DNA from: Candidatus Gastranaerophilales bacterium | GTDB taxonomy: Bacteria; Cyanobacteriota; Vampirovibrionia; Gastranaerophilales; Gastranaerophilaceae | NCBI GenBank assembly: GCA_944325885.1 | Contig: CALVBT010000004.1 | Coordinates: 62,001 to 126,000 of the forward strand | Reading direction: 5' to 3' | Length of the DNA: 64,000 bases | Shown here: piece by piece, positions 1-8,479 of the stretch | Layout of the letters: every line of letters starts with the position of its first letter | How positions within the stretch are numbered: position 1 is the stretch's first letter | Translations under genes and position numbers: made by a program | Notes under the pieces: generated by a model | Told to the model about the DNA's origin: nothing | Seen by the model: the letters and a program-made list of their open reading frames with translations, nothing else | Databases searched by the model: none

Positions 1-1
1 G

Positions 2-706
2 CTGAAAGAACTCGTGGCATTGATAAAAGAACACGGAGCCGTATCAGTAGTGGATGGTGTAACCTCAGTCGGCGCAATAGAATGCAAAATGGATGAATGG
101 GGCATTGATGTACTTATTTCAGGTTCACAAAAAGGCTTTATGATTCCGCCGGGGCTGGCATTTCTTGCAGCGAGCGAAAAAGCCTTTAAAATGCATGAGC
201 AATGCAAACATCCTTCTTTCTACTTTGATTGGAGTGCTTACAGAAAATCTGTAAGAGCGAATTCAACGCCGTATACACCAGCTGTGAACCTTATTGTTGC
301 ATTGAACGAAGCTTTAAAAATGATGAAAAAAGACGGACTGGAAAATATCCTTGCCCGCCACGAAAAACATGCAAAAGCTCTGCGTGCTGCGATAAAAGCT
401 ATCGGGCTAAAACTCATGGTCGAAGATGACAAAATTGCCTCAAATGCAATAACTTCCGTTTTCCCGCCCGAGGGAATTTCTGTTCCGGATATCAGAAGCA
501 CTTTGAAAAAAGATTTTGATATCGTTGTTGCAAACGGCCAAAATGAACTCAAGGACAAAATCTTTAGAATGGGTACACTGGGCTTTGTCTGCGACAGAGA
601 TGTTCTGGCTGCAGTTGCTTCACTCGAGGCAAGTCTTTACAAACTGGGATACAAATTTGAATTGGGCTGCGGTGTCAAAGCTGCTGTTGAACAAATGTAT
701 TCTTAA
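2..706 (+). CDS. Class V aminotransferase (serine/alanine-glyoxylate type), 3' part
   Basis: The reading frame is open to the left edge, so the N-terminal part lies outside the window; 234 residues are visible. The visible part carries the fold-type I PLP signature of the class V family: an Asp (visible residue 18, VVDGVTSVG) that would contact the pyridine nitrogen, then SGSQKG with the Schiff-base Lys at visible residue 44, followed by PPGLAF. Members of this family (serine-pyruvate or alanine-glyoxylate aminotransferases) interconvert serine or glycine and their keto acids. The exact substrate cannot be read from this fragment. A clear intrinsic terminator follows 24 nt after the stop, so this is the last gene of its transcript. 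Confidence 0.88.
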   Translation: MKELVALIKEHGAVSVVDGVTSVGAIECKMDEWGIDVLISGSQKGFMIPPGLAFLAASEKAFKMHEQCKHPSFYFDWSAYRKSVRANSTPYTPAVNLIVALNEALKMMKKDGLENILARHEKHAKALRAAIKAIGLKLMVEDDKIASNAITSVFPPEGISVPDIRSTLKKDFDIVVANGQNELKDKIFRMGTLGFVCDRDVLAAVASLEASLYKLGYKFELGCGVKAAVEQMYS

Positions 707-729
707 AAAAGTTTAAAAAGAATAATTAA

Positions 730-753
730 AAAGCGGGCAAAACCCGCTTTTTT
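730..753 (+). terminator. Intrinsic terminator after the class V aminotransferase
   Basis: An 8-bp stem (AAAGCGGG / CCCGCTTT) with a CAAAA loop runs directly into a T tract, 24 nt after the stop codon. Confidence 0.9.
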
Positions 754-811
754 CTTACAAAAAAAGAAATCAGCAGCCTATAAAAACAGCAAAAAAAATT
801 TTTTTTGAACT

Positions 812-817
812 TATAAT
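812..817 (+). promoter_or_regulatory. Possible -10 box for the J-domain protein
   Basis: A perfect TATAAT lies 30 nt before the ATG at 848, in a very AT-rich stretch. No convincing -35 box is visible. Confidence 0.4.
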
Positions 818-847
818 AAAGTGTAATAAAACAATTTTTTGCAAAAA

Positions 848-2653
848 ATGATTTCTAAAATAAACACAATATCTTTTAAACAAAGCCTGCTAAATACAAT
901 CCCCATGCCGCAAAAGGCAGAAACTTCGCAAACCGCAAAAACCATGCCGGTGGTTAAAAAAACTGTCCCCGTACAGACAAAACAAACCAACCCCGAAAAA
1001 AAATTAAATAAAAAAAGAGCTTATATTATAGCAGGCGGCATTGCAGCACTGGCCATAATCAGCCTTGTGTCAAAACGCAGTGTAAAAAAAGGCCTGCCCG
1101 CCCAATCAACAGCCGGAGGCAGTGATATCATTGTTGATTTAAATTATCTGAAAAACAAAATCAAAACTTCAAAAAAAATAGAAGAAGTTTTTAATGATGC
1201 AAAAAAAATATTTGCGTCAAAAGATGATGTCCAAACCTTCGATGCAGCCAGCGTGCTGATAGACAATGTCCAAAACAACAATTTAAAATTTGACAAAAAA
1301 GCAGCAGGCGACCTTTTTGATGTTGTCATGAATTTAAAAAACTCTGACGAATTGTCTACAGAACAAATTAATACTGCAATAAACAATCTCGTTCAAATTT
1401 CTGCAAAACCTCACTATCTGCAAGAGAATTTTATAAAAACACATATACTGAGCAACAAAAATGCATCAGACAAAACAAAACTGCAGGTGCTGCAGTCACT
1501 TTTGGAACTACAGGCACAAAAATTTTCCAAAAATACAGTTAAAAATTTTCTGGATTTTATCAAAGATGTACAAATCAAAGATTTTGAATATGTTTCTAAA
1601 AATCTAAAAACCGCAAAAAGCAGCGTAAAAAATTTAAAACAAGAACTTTCTATAAGAATGTTCACAGACTCCCCTGCCGATGCGGAAAGCACAAAAGATT
1701 TTATAAAAATTATCTCTGATGACAAAATCAGTCTTGACGATGAATTGTATATTGTTGACAGAATCTTTTCTAAAAAATATGCGGCTTACAATTTCCGCAA
1801 TACATCTGATGAACACAAATTTTTGGATAGACTTTTAACATGTACCATCAACAATTCTTCAAAAACATATAAAATTTTTGACACAGAAAAAAGCACTTTT
1901 GAGCTTTCCTGCCAAATTTATGACAGACTAAAAATAAATCCAAATCCGGAATATCACCGCATGAAATTTCTATCGAATCAACTGATAGAAAAAGGTAAAA
2001 AAGTTTTTAAACATGACAGAGATTTCGGCTTAAGATTGAATTCACTCTATATAGACAAAATTGATTTTACCTACAAAAATGTATGCGACAATATTTTTTC
2101 AAGCATATTTGATTACGAAAAGGCTTTTAATACCATTTTCTGTACCTTTAATGAAGCAATGAATAATCTTTATTCAATCACAGGGGACAATAAAGCGGAA
2201 AAAGCAGCCTGGGAATTAAAAAGCACAATATTCAAAGCAAGGGTGTGGGCAAAATTTAAAAACTTGAAAAAAACTCATCCGGACTATTCAAACTGGGAAA
2301 ATCTCAACTTAAAATTCCAGAGATTTCACGAAAAACATTTTGAAAAAACAAACTCCTACCAGAAAAACTATGACAGCTACAGCGGAAATACAACAAGCCT
2401 GAGCAGTCAAAAAGAAAAAAATGCAAAAAACACTTTTAAATCTTATATGAACTCTATTGCCGAGCTAAAAAAATATATTGCAGACTTTGACGACAACAAA
2501 ATCAACAAACAAACACTAAAAAACATCTACAGAAAATTAGTCCTAAAATACCATCCTGACAAAGCTCCGCAGGGAGAGCAGGAAAAATACAAACTAATTA
2601 CACAAGCAATAAATGAATCATATCAAATTTTAAACGACGCTTTGATAAATTAG
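848..2653 (+). CDS. Membrane-anchored protein with C-terminal J domain
   Basis: A 601-residue protein if the ATG at 848 is used; a TTG three codons upstream is possible but has no better support, and neither has a Shine-Dalgarno. The N-terminus is Lys/Gln/Pro-rich and is followed by one hydrophobic segment at about residues 58-75, consistent with a single membrane anchor. A long Lys-rich, probably helical middle region has no domain I recognise. The last 70 or so residues form a J domain with the HPD motif at residues 569-571. The N-terminal anchor plus C-terminal J domain recalls DjlA, but the protein is about twice as long and I see no sequence link in the middle. It probably recruits Hsp70 to the membrane (inference). 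It stands alone between a terminator and the converging aroB. Confidence 0.75.
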   Translation: MISKINTISFKQSLLNTIPMPQKAETSQTAKTMPVVKKTVPVQTKQTNPEKKLNKKRAYIIAGGIAALAIISLVSKRSVKKGLPAQSTAGGSDIIVDLNYLKNKIKTSKKIEEVFNDAKKIFASKDDVQTFDAASVLIDNVQNNNLKFDKKAAGDLFDVVMNLKNSDELSTEQINTAINNLVQISAKPHYLQENFIKTHILSNKNASDKTKLQVLQSLLELQAQKFSKNTVKNFLDFIKDVQIKDFEYVSKNLKTAKSSVKNLKQELSIRMFTDSPADAESTKDFIKIISDDKISLDDELYIVDRIFSKKYAAYNFRNTSDEHKFLDRLLTCTINNSSKTYKIFDTEKSTFELSCQIYDRLKINPNPEYHRMKFLSNQLIEKGKKVFKHDRDFGLRLNSLYIDKIDFTYKNVCDNIFSSIFDYEKAFNTIFCTFNEAMNNLYSITGDNKAEKAAWELKSTIFKARVWAKFKNLKKTHPDYSNWENLNLKFQRFHEKHFEKTNSYQKNYDSYSGNTTSLSSQKEKNAKNTFKSYMNSIAELKKYIADFDDNKINKQTLKNIYRKLVLKYHPDKAPQGEQEKYKLITQAINESYQILNDALIN

Positions 2654-2664
2654 AGGAGAGCCTT

Positions 2665-3765
2665 CTAATTTATATCAACACTCTCAAGCACCTGAGCTTC
2701 TGTAACATCGTTTGCCACAGTTACGGAACCAAAACCGTTTGGCAAAACAAAACGGAGTTTTCCGTTTCTGGCTTTTTTGTCCAGTGCCATTTCGGGATAT
2801 AATTTTTCTCTGTCATACCCTGCAAAATCAGGTACTATATCATACTCATCCAAAAGCTCGTTTGCGAGTTCAAAATAGTGTTTTTCAATAAACCCTCTTT
2901 GCAAAGACATTTTAAAAGCCATTTTCATCCCGAGTGCAACAGCCTCGCCATGGGTGTATACAGTGTAATTTGTAAGACTCTCTATAGCATGCGCAAAAGT
3001 ATGACCGAGATTGAGAATAGCTCTTATTCCCTTTTCTGTTTCATCCTGATTTACCACACTGGCCTTTAAAGAACAGCAAATATTTATCAGCTGTGAAACA
3101 ACAGCAGGATTCAGGTCAAAAATCTCTTCCTTATGCTGTTTTAGAAAGTCAAACAGCCTGTAATTTAAAGGTGCATTGCAGGTTTTTTCAATAAAAGCAT
3201 ACTTTAAAACCTCACACAGTCCTGTTTTTAGCTGTCTTATATCCAGAGTTTTTAATGTTGTAATATCCGCAAGAACGAGCTTTGGCTGATAAAACGCCCC
3301 TATCAAGTTTTTTCCGTGTTCATGGTTTATTGCTACTTTGCCGCCGACAGAAGAATCTACCTGCGCAAGAAGAGTGGTCGGAATCTGTATAAAATCACAA
3401 CCACGCATATAGCTCGCCGCAGCAAACCCTGCCATATCGCCTATCACGCCGCCGCCAAAAGCTATTATACAATCAGACCTTTCCAGTCTGTGTTCTACTG
3501 CCGCATCCAGTATTGTTTTTAAAGTATTTATATTTTTGTATTCTTCGCCGGCTTCCAGCACAAGCCAGTGTGCATTTTTTATGTTCAAATTGTTTTTATA
3601 CAATTTTGCCGTGTTTTTGTCCGTAACAACAAGGAATTTGTCGGCTTTTGTATATTTTTTTATTATTTCGTCTGCTTTCTCAAGCAGATTTGTGCCTATC
3701 AAAATATCATAGCAAGAGGCTTCTTTTACCGGTATATTTACTTTTACGTTAAGCAATTGTTCCAT
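2665..3765 (-). CDS. aroB: 3-dehydroquinate synthase
   Basis: This 366-residue enzyme converts DAHP to 3-dehydroquinate, the second step of the shikimate pathway, using NAD and a divalent metal. The sequence shows the NAD-binding GGGVIGDMAGF stretch, then PTTLLAQVDSSVGGK, and the metal-ligand regions LGHTFAHAIE and YTHGEAVALGM. The length is normal for the family. Its ATG lies inside the 3' end of aroK (17-nt overlap), so the two are translationally linked. It is the last gene of a dnaA-aroC-aroK-aroB series and ends only 11 nt from the convergent J-domain gene, with no obvious terminator between. Confidence 0.97.
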   Translation of the reverse strand: MEQLLNVKVNIPVKEASCYDILIGTNLLEKADEIIKKYTKADKFLVVTDKNTAKLYKNNLNIKNAHWLVLEAGEEYKNINTLKTILDAAVEHRLERSDCIIAFGGGVIGDMAGFAAASYMRGCDFIQIPTTLLAQVDSSVGGKVAINHEHGKNLIGAFYQPKLVLADITTLKTLDIRQLKTGLCEVLKYAFIEKTCNAPLNYRLFDFLKQHKEEIFDLNPAVVSQLINICCSLKASVVNQDETEKGIRAILNLGHTFAHAIESLTNYTVYTHGEAVALGMKMAFKMSLQRGFIEKHYFELANELLDEYDIVPDFAGYDREKLYPEMALDKKARNGKLRFVLPNGFGSVTVANDVTEAQVLESVDIN

Positions 3766-4288
3766 ATTTTTCTAAAATCTCATCTACAATTTGTATCAGT
3801 TCTTTATTTTCCGTATCAATTTCAAAATCCGCCTGTTTGTAGAAAGGCTCTCTTTTTTTGATAAGTTCGCTCAAACGTTCTTTCGGATTCGGGTGTTTTA
3901 GCATAGGTCTGTCTTTTAAGTAAGCCTTATTTACCCTTGAAAACAGCTCATCTGCTGAGGCTTTGAGATAAAAAATCACGCTGTTTTTTTTGAGCAGTTT
4001 CATGTTTTCCATATTTTCCACCACTCCGCCGCCTGTAGATATTACCTGATTGTGGTAATTTGAATATTTAGAAATCATTTCGTGTTCAAGCTGCCTGAAG
4101 TGAGCCTCGCCGTGCTGTTCAAAAATCTCCGGTATATGTTTTTGAGCAAGTTTTTCTATCTCTTTATCAATATCAAGATACTGAAAATCCTTGAGTTTTT
4201 CATCGAGCAGGTGGCCGATGGTGCTTTTGCCCGCACCCATCATGCCTATTAATACTATATTTTTTTTGTTATCAGAAGAATTATTCAT
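3749..4288 (-). CDS. aroK: Shikimate kinase
   Basis: A 179-residue P-loop kinase that phosphorylates shikimate with ATP. The Walker A motif GMMGAGKST lies at about residues 15-23, and the shikimate-binding stretches (DIDKEIE, then STGGGVV) follow in the expected order; LKDRPML represents the lid region. The length is standard. It overlaps aroC by 8 nt upstream and aroB by 17 nt downstream, so aroC, aroK and aroB form a tightly coupled unit covering three of the seven shikimate steps. Confidence 0.97.
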   Translation of the reverse strand: MNNSSDNKKNIVLIGMMGAGKSTIGHLLDEKLKDFQYLDIDKEIEKLAQKHIPEIFEQHGEAHFRQLEHEMISKYSNYHNQVISTGGGVVENMENMKLLKKNSVIFYLKASADELFSRVNKAYLKDRPMLKHPNPKERLSELIKKREPFYKQADFEIDTENKELIQIVDEILEKYGTIA

Positions 4289-5369
4289 AATTTTTTCTTA
4301 TTTCTTCAATACTGTCACCGCCAAATTTTTCCAGAAAAGCATCTGCCAGAACAATTGCTGCCATTGCCTCGCCGACAACGGCACAGGCCTCGACAGCGCA
4401 GGTGTCGGAACGTTCAAAATGTGCGCTTATCGCTTCTTTTGTATCAATATCTACTGATTGAAGCGGCTTTTTCATCGTAGGGATAGCCTTCATTGTTATT
4501 GTCAGCACAATATCTTCACCGTTGGTCATTCCGCCTTCGATTCCGCCTGCGTTATTTGTTTTGCGGTAATATTTTTTGGACTCTGAGTCATAAAAAATCT
4601 CATCATGCATATTTGAGCCGTTTAGCTCTGCTGCTTTTGTTCCTGCACCTATTTCTACGGCTTTTACTGCAGGGATACTCATCAAAGCCTGCGCGAGCCT
4701 GCCATCCAAACGTCTGTCCCAGTTTACAAAAGACCCCAGACCTACAGGAAGGTTTTTAAAGCTTATTTCTATTTTACCGCCGAGAGTATCTCCGTTTTCT
4801 TTTGCTTCGTCTATTTGTTTTTTCATAGCATCTTCATCAAAGGCAGTTCCTATCTGCAAAACTCTTGATGATGCTGTTATTCCGAATTCTTTTAAAAGAC
4901 ATTTTGCCACTGCACCGACAGCGACTCTTGTTGCTGTTTCTCTGGCACTGGAACGCTCCAATACATTTCTTATGTCGTTGTGGTTATATTTTATTGCTCC
5001 TGCAAAATCAGCGTGTCCGGGTCTGACACGGGTGATTTTTTTTGCATTCACAGCCTCTAAAATATCAGGATCTGATAAATCCTGAGGTTCAACAGACATA
5101 GGTATCTGCCAGTTTTTCCAGTCTTTGTTTTCAATTTCCAGACAAACGGGTGCGCCTGTTGTTTTGCCGAATCTCACACCTGATTTTATCATGGCTTTGT
5201 CTGTTTCTATCTGCATTCTGCCGCCACGGCCATAACCCTGCTGACGACGAGCCAGTTCGGAGTTTACAAATTCCGTATCAATAAAAAGATTTGACGGAAG
5301 TCCTTCTATAATTGCATTCAGGCACATTCCGTGAGATTCACCCGAGGTTAAAAATCTAAATTTGTTCAT
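4281..5369 (-). CDS. aroC: Chorismate synthase
   Basis: A 362-residue FMN-dependent enzyme that makes chorismate from EPSP, the final shikimate-pathway step. Family signatures are present in order: SGESHG near the start, RQQGYGRGGRM, RVRPGHADFAG, and ERSSARETATRVAVGAVAK. A GGAG Shine-Dalgarno lies 8 nt before the ATG. The gene begins 13 nt after the dnaA stop codon, so it is very likely cotranscribed with dnaA, an unusual neighbour for this pathway. Confidence 0.97.
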   Translation of the reverse strand: MNKFRFLTSGESHGMCLNAIIEGLPSNLFIDTEFVNSELARRQQGYGRGGRMQIETDKAMIKSGVRFGKTTGAPVCLEIENKDWKNWQIPMSVEPQDLSDPDILEAVNAKKITRVRPGHADFAGAIKYNHNDIRNVLERSSARETATRVAVGAVAKCLLKEFGITASSRVLQIGTAFDEDAMKKQIDEAKENGDTLGGKIEISFKNLPVGLGSFVNWDRRLDGRLAQALMSIPAVKAVEIGAGTKAAELNGSNMHDEIFYDSESKKYYRKTNNAGGIEGGMTNGEDIVLTITMKAIPTMKKPLQSVDIDTKEAISAHFERSDTCAVEACAVVGEAMAAIVLADAFLEKFGGDSIEEIRKNYE

Positions 5370-5382
5370 CTTATAAACTCCG

Positions 5383-6771
5383 TTATTTACAAATCTGGTT
5401 TGTTATTGCTGTGACAGTATGCGCCAGAGCATTGTTTGTCTGCAATTCTGCTTTTATTTTGTCATAAGAATACAAAATAGTTGTATGTTTTTTGTCAAAA
5501 AAATCGCCTATTGCAGGGAAGCTCTGCTTTGTCAAATCTCTGCACAGGTATATGGAAACCTGTCTTGCTTCCGCAATTTTTGCACTGCGGCTCGAGCCTT
5601 TTATATCTTTTGGCGAAATATTGTAATACGATGCAACAGAATCAACGATGCCGTCAAAAGTATAGGATTTTTCTTTTTCACTGTAGCCGATTATATTTTT
5701 TACGTTTTCAATGGTCAGCGGCACTTCGTTTATGCTTGCATAAGCAGTAACACGGTTAAAAGCACCTTCGAGTTCTCTTATATTGCTGGAATATACAGTA
5801 GCCAAAAACTCTATAATATTTGAGGGAACCTCTATATTTGAATCTTTTGCAAGGTTGGACAAAATAGCCATTCTTGTTTCTATATCAGGAATTTGGATAT
5901 CAGCCATCAACCCCCACTCAAAACGGCTGATGAGCCTGTCAGACAGAGAAGGGATTTCTTTAGGGGTTCTGTCAGAAGTCAGGACAATTTGTTTTCCTGC
6001 GCCGTGCAGGGTATTGAAGGTATTAAAGACTTCTTCTTCCGTTCTTGTTTTTCCTGCAATGAGTTGTATATCATCAATCAAAAGAACATCAACTTCTCTG
6101 TATTTTTTACGGAATTTGTTCATGTTTTTTGTTTTTTCATCGCCTCTTGCAAGAGCGTTTACAACATCATTGACAAAATCCTCTGCTGTAATAAAAAGGA
6201 CTTTTAAATCAGGTCTGTTTTTGATTACATAGTGGCCTATCGCCTGCATAATATGTGTTTTCCCAAGCCCCGGGCCGCCATAAATATAAAGAGGGTTGTA
6301 TTTTTCACCAGGTTTTTGTGCAACTGTTTGTGCTGCGACATAGGCCAGTTTGTTGTTTGAGCCTACGACAAAATTTTCAAATTTATATTTTAAATTCAAA
6401 TTTGAAGACTGCATCTGAGTCAGGCTGTCATACTTTGGCCTTTGAGGAGTTTGAGATTCTGCTGATTCCGGCTGGGCTGCTTTGGCTTTTGATTTTTTAG
6501 AGATTTTTTTTGCCAGCTCTTCATCAAAAATTATTTTTACATCAAGATTTTTGTTCAAGACCTGTTTTACCGCATCAGCCATTGCACTGTAATGATTCTG
6601 GCGCAAAAGATGGCCTGCTATTGCCTGCCCCGTATGCAGGACAAAGCTCGTTTCATCAAAATATTGCGGTTCCAGAGGAAGAATCCATGTTGTAAAAGTT
6701 GATTCCGCAACATTTTTTTCTAAAATTTTTAAGACATCATTCCAAACTTCTATGATATTTTCCTGACTCAT
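5383..6771 (-). CDS. dnaA: Chromosomal replication initiator protein DnaA
   Basis: DnaA binds DnaA boxes and melts the origin. I place the start at the ATG at 6771 (462 residues, MSQENIIEVW), because the longer frame begins at a GTG 12 codons upstream with an atypical leader. Domain I is N-terminal, followed by a short Lys/Ala/Gln-rich linker. The AAA+ domain shows Walker A GGPGLGKTH and Walker B VLLIDDIQ. The C-terminal DNA-binding helix-turn-helix shows the signature around AEARQVSIYLCRDLT. dnaN, recF and gyrB are not adjacent (recF is 43 kb away), as is usual in cyanobacteria-related genomes. I see no cluster of TTATCCACA boxes beside it. Confidence 0.97.
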   Translation of the reverse strand: MSQENIIEVWNDVLKILEKNVAESTFTTWILPLEPQYFDETSFVLHTGQAIAGHLLRQNHYSAMADAVKQVLNKNLDVKIIFDEELAKKISKKSKAKAAQPESAESQTPQRPKYDSLTQMQSSNLNLKYKFENFVVGSNNKLAYVAAQTVAQKPGEKYNPLYIYGGPGLGKTHIMQAIGHYVIKNRPDLKVLFITAEDFVNDVVNALARGDEKTKNMNKFRKKYREVDVLLIDDIQLIAGKTRTEEEVFNTFNTLHGAGKQIVLTSDRTPKEIPSLSDRLISRFEWGLMADIQIPDIETRMAILSNLAKDSNIEVPSNIIEFLATVYSSNIRELEGAFNRVTAYASINEVPLTIENVKNIIGYSEKEKSYTFDGIVDSVASYYNISPKDIKGSSRSAKIAEARQVSIYLCRDLTKQSFPAIGDFFDKKHTTILYSYDKIKAELQTNNALAHTVTAITNQICK

Positions 6772-6851
6772 AAAATAAATATTACAACAAAACCTGTTAT
6801 CTGTCACAGTTTTTGTAGATTTTACTCAGGCAGGCATTCTCCTCAGACAAA

Positions 6852-7217
6852 TTATTTGCACAGACGGAGTTTTTTTGCTCTGTTTTCCGTAGAGTCGTTG
6901 AAATTTTGTCTGGGCTGTTTTATGACAATTTGTGCATTATCCAGTTTTAAAAGCTCGATTTGTTCTTTTATTGTTGTATCTTTTACGAGCCATTTAATTT
7001 TGCCGTTACAGTATTTTGTATAATGAAAAGTTGTGGACAAAACACATACTTTGATAGCATCAATAAGGTTGAGTCCTGAGATGTCCACGTTTAAAAACGG
7101 ACAGTGATTGTGTGAGATAAAATGTTTTGCTTCATCAATTGCCTCAAAAATACTTTGTCTGTAATTTCCGACTTTGAGATTGATTTCTTGTCCGTATAAT
7201 GATTCTGTATCAGCCAT
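6852..7217 (-). CDS. Small STAS-like protein of unknown function
   Basis: A 121-residue soluble protein. The pattern of a hydrophobic strand ending in D-S/G-L (VDISGLNLIDAIK), a Cys/Thr-rich helix and a second strand (GKIKWLVKD) resembles the STAS or anti-sigma-antagonist fold, but the Ser/Thr phosphorylation site is not obvious. The C-terminus is basic (RAKKLRLCK). It lies 80 nt upstream of dnaA on the same strand and may share its transcript. The function is unknown; the STAS resemblance is weak and based only on visual pattern. Confidence 0.6.
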   Translation of the reverse strand: MADTESLYGQEINLKVGNYRQSIFEAIDEAKHFISHNHCPFLNVDISGLNLIDAIKVCVLSTTFHYTKYCNGKIKWLVKDTTIKEQIELLKLDNAQIVIKQPRQNFNDSTENRAKKLRLCK

Positions 7218-7219
7218 AA

Positions 7220-7248
7220 ATTCTCTGCTAATTCTCTGCTATTCTCTT
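7220..7248. repeat. Tandem 11-bp repeat upstream of the STAS-like gene
   Basis: ATTCTCTGCTA occurs twice in tandem (7220-7230 and 7231-7241) and is followed by a partial third copy. On the minus strand the repeat supplies AGAGAAT immediately upstream of the start codon of the 121-residue protein, where a Shine-Dalgarno would be expected. Confidence 0.75.
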
Positions 7249-7417
7249 TATATTTTTATCTTTTTAATATCTGATTTGTTCAGGGAAATTAAAATTTTAA
7301 AATCAGGTTTACATTTAATATAACGAGTTTTTTTCGCAAAAATTAAGAGATTGGACAAAAACTACACCTTTTGTATGAGAATCAAGCTATAATTGAAAAA
7401 CAGACACACTCCGAATA

Positions 7418-8479
7418 CTATAAAAATTTTTCAACAGCTTCTTTTACCTGCTCTACAGTAATATCTTTTATGCATTGGTAATTACGTTTGCATTTTTTCT
7501 TTAAATTGCACGGCTGGCATGGAAGATTTGTCTTCAACACAACAGCATCATGGGCAAAAGCTCTCCATTTTTCCGTATTCATAGGGCCGTAAATGCCTAT
7601 AACCGGAGTTTCAACAGAAGCAGCAATGTGAAGATTCCCGCTGTCACAGCCCACTATCAAATCGCATAACTTTGTAAAAGCGAGTGTCTGACGCAGGCTG
7701 AATTTGCCGCAAAAATTTATCGGGGTAAATTTCAAATTCCCTTTGACATAAGACATTATCTCGTCATAAGTTCCGGCATCATTTTTTGAACCGTTAAACA
7801 CAACCTGAACCTGTTTTTCGTTGCTCAGCCATGTGATTATTTCTGCCCATTTTTCTTTATCCCATTCTTTTTTACGGTTTCCGCTGGTTGCATGGACAAT
7901 GACCTTTTTTACACCGTCATTCAAATGTACTCTTTTCTGACGCATGATATCTTTTACTTCATCGAGTTCTTTAGGCTCGAGCCAATTTTCAAGATAATTG
8001 TCTTTTACCTGTATTCTGTCCGCTCTTAAAACATCGAGAAAACATTCTATTTCGTGTTTGTTTTCCGCATACGGAACTCTCTTTGTCAAAAGAAAGCCTC
8101 TCATCTCTGTATCAAAACCAACACGCTCTTTTATTCCTGCAGCAAAAGCCAAAAATGCGCTGGAAAATGAACGTTTCAGAACATACGCTCTGTCATAATG
8201 GTTGTTTTTTAAGAGTTTTACATAGCTCCAGAAATTTTTCTTTCCTGAGTTTTCGTCTTTGTTTTCGTATCTGTGTTTTTTTGTTGTATCAAAATATATA
8301 AAATTGTCGACATAGGGACACTTTTCTATAATTTCGCCGGACACGGGAGCCACGAGCATATCTATCTGCGCATCAGGATATGCATCTCTCAGGTTTCTTA
8401 AAAAAGGAATGGTCAAAAGAGTGTCGCCTATAAATCTGTATCTCATTACGAGAATTTTTTTTATTTCATTATTGTTCAT
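7418..8479 (-). CDS. Family 9 glycosyltransferase (heptosyltransferase-like)
   Basis: A 353-residue GT-B glycosyltransferase of the ADP-heptose:LPS heptosyltransferase family. The N-terminal RFIGDTLLTIPFL matches the family start, and the C-terminal domain carries CDSGNLHIAASVETPVIG, the nucleotide-sugar site. A Cys-rich tail motif (CQPCNLKKKC) is typical of many members. The start overlaps the end of lpxK by 11 nt, placing it in the same operon as mlaEFD and lpxK, so it probably adds a sugar to the lipid A core or another surface glycan. The actual sugar donor is not evident. A second member of this family is at 58902-59879. Confidence 0.9.
   Translation of the reverse strand: MNNNEIKKILVMRYRFIGDTLLTIPFLRNLRDAYPDAQIDMLVAPVSGEIIEKCPYVDNFIYFDTTKKHRYENKDENSGKKNFWSYVKLLKNNHYDRAYVLKRSFSSAFLAFAAGIKERVGFDTEMRGFLLTKRVPYAENKHEIECFLDVLRADRIQVKDNYLENWLEPKELDEVKDIMRQKRVHLNDGVKKVIVHATSGNRKKEWDKEKWAEIITWLSNEKQVQVVFNGSKNDAGTYDEIMSYVKGNLKFTPINFCGKFSLRQTLAFTKLCDLIVGCDSGNLHIAASVETPVIGIYGPMNTEKWRAFAHDAVVLKTNLPCQPCNLKKKCKRNYQCIKDITVEQVKEAVEKFL

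Noticed and set aside
6772-7417. Replication origin next to dnaA
   Set aside because: No cluster of TTATCCACA-like boxes or an AT-rich unwinding element with repeats was seen on either side of dnaA. Single near matches such as TTATCCGCA at 14105 are not enough.
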